Assembly (NCBI GenBank): GCA_007122455.1
Contig: SKTU01000005.1
Location: 1-64,000 of the forward strand
DNA from: Haloarculaceae archaeon
GTDB lineage: Archaea; Halobacteriota; Halobacteria; Halobacteriales; Haloarculaceae
Direction of reading: 5' to 3'
Length of the DNA: 64,000 nucleotides
Part shown: positions 61,455 through 64,000 of the stretch, piece by piece
How the letters are laid out: each line of letters begins with the position of its first letter
How positions within the stretch are numbered: position 1 is the stretch's first letter
Program-made: the position numbers and the translations under genes
Notes under the pieces: generated by a model
Databases searched by the model: none
The model's input: only the letters and a program-made list of their open reading frames with translations
What the model was told of the DNA's origin: nothing

Positions 61455-62318
61455 TCAGTTCCTGACGTCCCGGTAGGTGTTCCGAATTGTCACTGCGGAG
61501 ACGCCGGCGACGTCAGCGGCGTCGGTCTGCGTGAGATCGTGACCGGCAGCCTGTGCAGCCGTGTAGAGACACGCGGCGGCGACACCACTCGGATTCCGTC
61601 CCGCAGCCGTGCCGTCCTCGTGGGCAGTTGCCGCGATCTCGCGGGCGCGACACTCGACCTCCTGGGGGAGCTCCAGTTTCGAGGCGAACCGAGCGAGATA
61701 CTCGCGGGGGTCGATCGGACCGGTCGAAAGACCCAACTCTCGGTTGAGAGCGTCGTAGGCGGCCTTCAGCTCGTCGGCGTCGGCAGCCGCGATCGAGACG
61801 ACTTCCGCGAGCGTTCGCGACACCGAGTCGGTCCGACAGACGGCGTAGACCGCTGCCGCGGCGAAACCCTCGATAGAGCGTCCGCGGAGGAGGTCCGCTT
61901 CCTGTGCCGACTCGAAGAGAACGCAGGCCCGTTCCTGAAGCGTATCTGGAAGCTCCAGTTGGCTCGTCAACCGCCGAATCTCGGTGAAACCGTACACCTG
62001 GTTCCGCTCGCGTTTACTCGAGATTCGAGCACGGTTGTGCTGGCGGCGCATCCGCGCGACGCGGCGACGCTTCCGCCCTTTTAGCCGCGTCGAACGGCCA
62101 ATCTCGGTGGAGAGCCCGCGATCGTGTCGCGACCGGGTCAACGGCGCACCGGTCCGTTCGGGGTTCGTCTCGTCGTCGTCGAACGAGCGCCACTCCGGGC
62201 CTCGATCGATCGCGTCTTCGGCGACGATCAGTCCACACTCGCTACAGACGGTTTCCGTGTCGGTACTCCGGAGCCGCCCCTCACACTCGGGACAGTTTCG
62301 TGCTGTCGTGCTGCTCAT
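61455..62318 (-). CDS. tfb: Transcription initiation factor IIB (TFB)
   Basis: A 287-residue TFB. The N-terminal zinc ribbon has CPEC and CSEC (residues ~9-12 and 28-31), followed by the B-reader-like RGPEWRSFDDDE. Two cyclin repeats make up the rest: QERACVLFESAQEADLLRGR, then AREIAATAHEDGTAAGRNPSG. The second repeat ends in VSAVTIRNTYRDV, an HTH that reads the BRE next to the TATA box. Haloarchaea carry several TFBs; which one this is cannot be told. The gene is convergent with the mcm cluster. Confidence 0.95.
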   Translation of the reverse strand: MSSTTARNCPECEGRLRSTDTETVCSECGLIVAEDAIDRGPEWRSFDDDETNPERTGAPLTRSRHDRGLSTEIGRSTRLKGRKRRRVARMRRQHNRARISSKRERNQVYGFTEIRRLTSQLELPDTLQERACVLFESAQEADLLRGRSIEGFAAAAVYAVCRTDSVSRTLAEVVSIAAADADELKAAYDALNRELGLSTGPIDPREYLARFASKLELPQEVECRAREIAATAHEDGTAAGRNPSGVAAACLYTAAQAAGHDLTQTDAADVAGVSAVTIRNTYRDVRN

Positions 62319-62345
62319 CACATGCGAAACTGCGTCCGGATGACA

Positions 62346-62354
62346 CTTTAAAAG
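62346..62354 (-). promoter_or_regulatory. TATA-like element of tfb
   Basis: CTTTTAAAG on the minus strand is centred about 32 bases before the ATG at 62318, slightly further than usual. A GTG directly before the ATG (62321) could also be used. Confidence 0.4.
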
Positions 62355-62491
62355 ACACCGAGGTCACCCGTTCGGAGGGCACGTCTGCCGGCGAAAACGT
62401 ACCGGTAACCGGTACGTTCCCGGTGGCGTCACAGTCGAACCGATCCAGTCACTGAAAAGATTTAATGGAGAGGACGAACCGACGCCCGGAC

Positions 62492-62989
62492 ATGGGGCTG
62501 TCGGATATCGCGGCGGGGATCGAGGTGACGGCCGAACAGCGCAATCGAGGCGTTGCGACGACCGACGACACGGAGACGTCGCTCGACGAGCGCCTGGCAC
62601 CGTTCGCCGACGAACTGCCGTGTCAGCCGACTGCGGCCGCTCGACTACTCGACGCGTACGCGGACGGAGCGAGCATCGGTCGAGCGGCCGCAGTCGCGGG
62701 AGTTCCGCCCACGGACGCCTCGAAAACTCTCTATCGACTCGGCGAACCGATCGATCCACTCTCGCCGACCGCCGAGCGAGTGATCGACGACTGGCTCGCC
62801 GGAGAGCTCTCCCGAACCGAAGCTCGAACGCTCGCGAACGTCGGCGACGCCGAGTTCGCCCTCGGCGTCTACGTCGCGACCCACGAGCCGATCGAGGGAG
62901 CGGAACACGCCGTCGCGGACGCGCTCGCGATCGATCGACGAACCGATCCGCTCGCCGACACGAGGGGTGACGTCGAAGAGTGGATGTAG
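62492..62989 (+). CDS. Conserved haloarchaeal protein with HTH-like segment (unknown)
   Basis: A 165-residue acidic protein. The middle part (LLDAYADGASIGRAAAVAGV, TDASKTLYRLGEPIDP) reads like a helix-turn-helix related to those of TFB cyclin folds or sigma-like regions. The end is acidic (DTRGDVEEWM). An upstream ATG at 62465 would give 174 residues; the start at MGLSDIAAGIEV is preferred. It is divergent from tfb and looks like part of the same neighbourhood. Function unknown. Confidence 0.6.
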   Translation: MGLSDIAAGIEVTAEQRNRGVATTDDTETSLDERLAPFADELPCQPTAAARLLDAYADGASIGRAAAVAGVPPTDASKTLYRLGEPIDPLSPTAERVIDDWLAGELSRTEARTLANVGDAEFALGVYVATHEPIEGAEHAVADALAIDRRTDPLADTRGDVEEWM

Positions 62990-63027
62990 CCAAAAATCCG
63001 TGCGCTTCCTTGCGAATCTGCCGGAGG

Positions 63028-63139
63028 GTATATAACGCCCGGTCGCTTGTGATCACGGTATACAACTGTAGTGCCCTCGCACCCGCTTCGAGAGCGGCGT
63101 AGCGAGTGACGGGGCGTGGCGCGCCGTGGAACTATAGTT
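63028..63139 (+). promoter_or_regulatory. Promoter and leader of the tct operon
   Basis: A TATA element GTATATAA (63028-63035) is followed by about 90 bases of probable leader to the ATG at 63151. The leader has a short hairpin CCGCT-TCGAG-AGCGG (63083-63097) and the palindrome AACTATAGTT (63130-63139) just before the start. These could be operator or leader-control elements. Confidence 0.4.
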
Positions 63140-63150
63140 TCCCGACAATC

Positions 63151-63816
63151 ATGAGAACAGGTGAACTCAAATCAGGAGTCGCAGGTACCGTCAGAGACCG
63201 GATCGGATCGGAGCATGTTCTTCAGCTGTTCTTCCTAGTCATAGCCGTATACGCCTACATCGAGGCGTTCGGGTTCACGTTCGGCGGTCGGGTCTTCCCG
63301 CAGATGTCGGCACTGATCGTGATCGTCGGCATCCTACTGCTGACGATTCGAGGCTACCTCCCGTCCGGGATCAGATCGTGGATCGAGGGAGGAGTCGACC
63401 TCACCGAAACGGTCGACGCTGACATCGACGCGGACGTCGATCCGGAGACCGAACAGACACGAGTCGAGGCCGAACACGAGTTCCCGCGGTTTCAGAAGCC
63501 GCTCCATCCCGTCACCTTCACCGCCCTGATGGTCGTCCTCTACGTCGTCGCCGGATACGCTGTCGGCTTCCTGTGGGTGACGCCGGTGTTCGTGGCCGGC
63601 TATCTCATCTGGTTCGATAAGCCGCTGCTCTACGTCGTCGCGCTCGCAGCCCTCGGATTACTCGTCGCCTACACGTTCATCACAGTGTTCAACATTCGGC
63701 TACACCAGGGGCAGCTGATCTCCCTCACACTACTCGAAGCCACGTTCGCAGTCGAACTGCTCCAATCACAGTTCGACGTTACGGCTGAAATCCCGTTGTC
63801 GGGAGGCCGTCGATGA
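63151..63816 (+). CDS. tctB: Tripartite tricarboxylate transporter small membrane subunit TctB
   Basis: A 221-residue protein with four membrane helices: about residues 20-40, 45-66, 130-155 and 170-195, with an acidic cytosolic loop in the middle (DADIDADVDPETEQ). This is the TctB layout. Start ATG 63151 gives MRTGELKSGV; the first in-frame ATG upstream is in the leader. The next gene overlaps it by four bases (ATGA). No TctC binding protein gene lies upstream. Confidence 0.8.
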   Translation: MRTGELKSGVAGTVRDRIGSEHVLQLFFLVIAVYAYIEAFGFTFGGRVFPQMSALIVIVGILLLTIRGYLPSGIRSWIEGGVDLTETVDADIDADVDPETEQTRVEAEHEFPRFQKPLHPVTFTALMVVLYVVAGYAVGFLWVTPVFVAGYLIWFDKPLLYVVALAALGLLVAYTFITVFNIRLHQGQLISLTLLEATFAVELLQSQFDVTAEIPLSGGRR

Positions 63817-64000
63817 GCTTCGAGGCGCTCGGTGTCGCCGTCGATATCGTCTTCTCGTGGCCGACGTTCGGTTGGATGATCCTCGGCATTCTCATCGGGA
63901 TCGTCCTCGGGGCGGTTCCGGGTATCGGCCCGGCGATCGGGATGGCGCTGTTGCTACCGCTCACCAGCGGGATGGCCGGCCCAGACGCGATCATTCTCTT
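63813..64000 (+). CDS. tctA: Tripartite tricarboxylate transporter large permease TctA, 3' end cut by window
   Basis: The first 62 codons of a membrane protein. The N-terminal helix region TFGWMILGILIGIVLGAVPG and GPAIGMALLLPLTSGM match the N terminus of TctA permeases, where the LLPLT and G-PG motifs repeat. It overlaps tctB by four bases. The rest is outside the window. Confidence 0.85.
   Translation, partial: MSFEALGVAVDIVFSWPTFGWMILGILIGIVLGAVPGIGPAIGMALLLPLTSGMAGPDAIIL

Noticed and set aside
63083..63097. Hairpin CCGCT/AGCGG as a riboswitch
   Set aside because: Only a five-base stem with no further conserved structure; mentioned as part of the tct leader but not called as a riboswitch.

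Overview
The window is high-GC chromosomal DNA from a haloarchaeon. The proteins are strongly acidic, Tat lipobox signals (RR followed by AGC) replace Sec signals, and many genes look leaderless with a TATA element about 26 bases before the start codon. The gene set is typical of the group: MCM, TFB, Rpa3/Rpap3, halocyanin, a Bat-like HTH regulator, geranylgeranyl reductase, Tfx and TRAM proteins. Genes are tightly packed, with many ATGA/TAATG overlaps inside operons and convergent neighbours that abut or share stop codons. I cannot name the species.

Layout. 0-6 kb: a cut PLP-dependent cysteine-synthase-like gene, a SnoaL-like protein, a small haloarchaeal protein, then a DUF4129/DUF58/membrane-protein operon and tRNA-Pro. 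6-13.5 kb: a BofA-like membrane protein, a cupin plus Ski2-like helicase pair, a site-2 protease with CBS domains, a DapA-like aldolase, and a cysK/cystathionine-synthase operon. 13.6-18.5 kb: tRNA-His, the rpa3-rpap3-RHH ssDNA-binding cluster, an atypical SDR, Tfx and TRAM proteins. 18.6-23.8 kb: two membrane proteins, geranylgeranyl reductase, a radical SAM protein and a Bat-like regulator. 24-30 kb: a complete five-gene dipeptide/oligopeptide ABC transporter, divergent from that regulator. 30-41 kb: two coupled lipoproteins, a DUF373 protein, a winged-helix regulator, a GIDE-like membrane protein, glmM, hisI, a prepilin-type peptidase and a 2H phosphoesterase. 41-44 kb: a copper cluster with a two-domain halocyanin divergent from a two-domain multicopper oxidase, next to a small HTH/membrane-protein operon. 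44-52 kb: glutamate dehydrogenase with a mini zinc-ribbon protein, a YeiH transporter, an amidohydrolase/Rieske pair, an isolated ATPase-nuclease gene flanked by 16-bp direct repeats, a 2Fe-2S ferredoxin and a PiT phosphate transporter. 52-63 kb: hisA, an MCM replicative helicase gene carrying three inteins, four small uncharacterised genes, a TFB and one more uncharacterised gene. 63-64 kb: the start of a TctB-TctA tripartite tricarboxylate transporter, cut by the window edge.

Most notable are (1) the MCM gene, where 1472 of 2170 codons are intein, with inteins in three ATPase-core sites and a visible gradient of homing-endonuclease decay; (2) the compact mcm-to-tfb cassette of unknown proteins; (3) the ATPase-nuclease gene at 48.8-50.3 kb, which has a three-half-site operator on exact 15-bp spacing over its TATA box and is bracketed by a direct repeat equal to the 3' end of the neighbouring ferredoxin gene; and (4) several proteins with non-canonical active-site motifs (radical SAM Cx4Cx2C, SDR without YxxxK, multicopper oxidase with type-1-like motifs in both domains). 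All family assignments come from reading motifs by eye; no database search was run.
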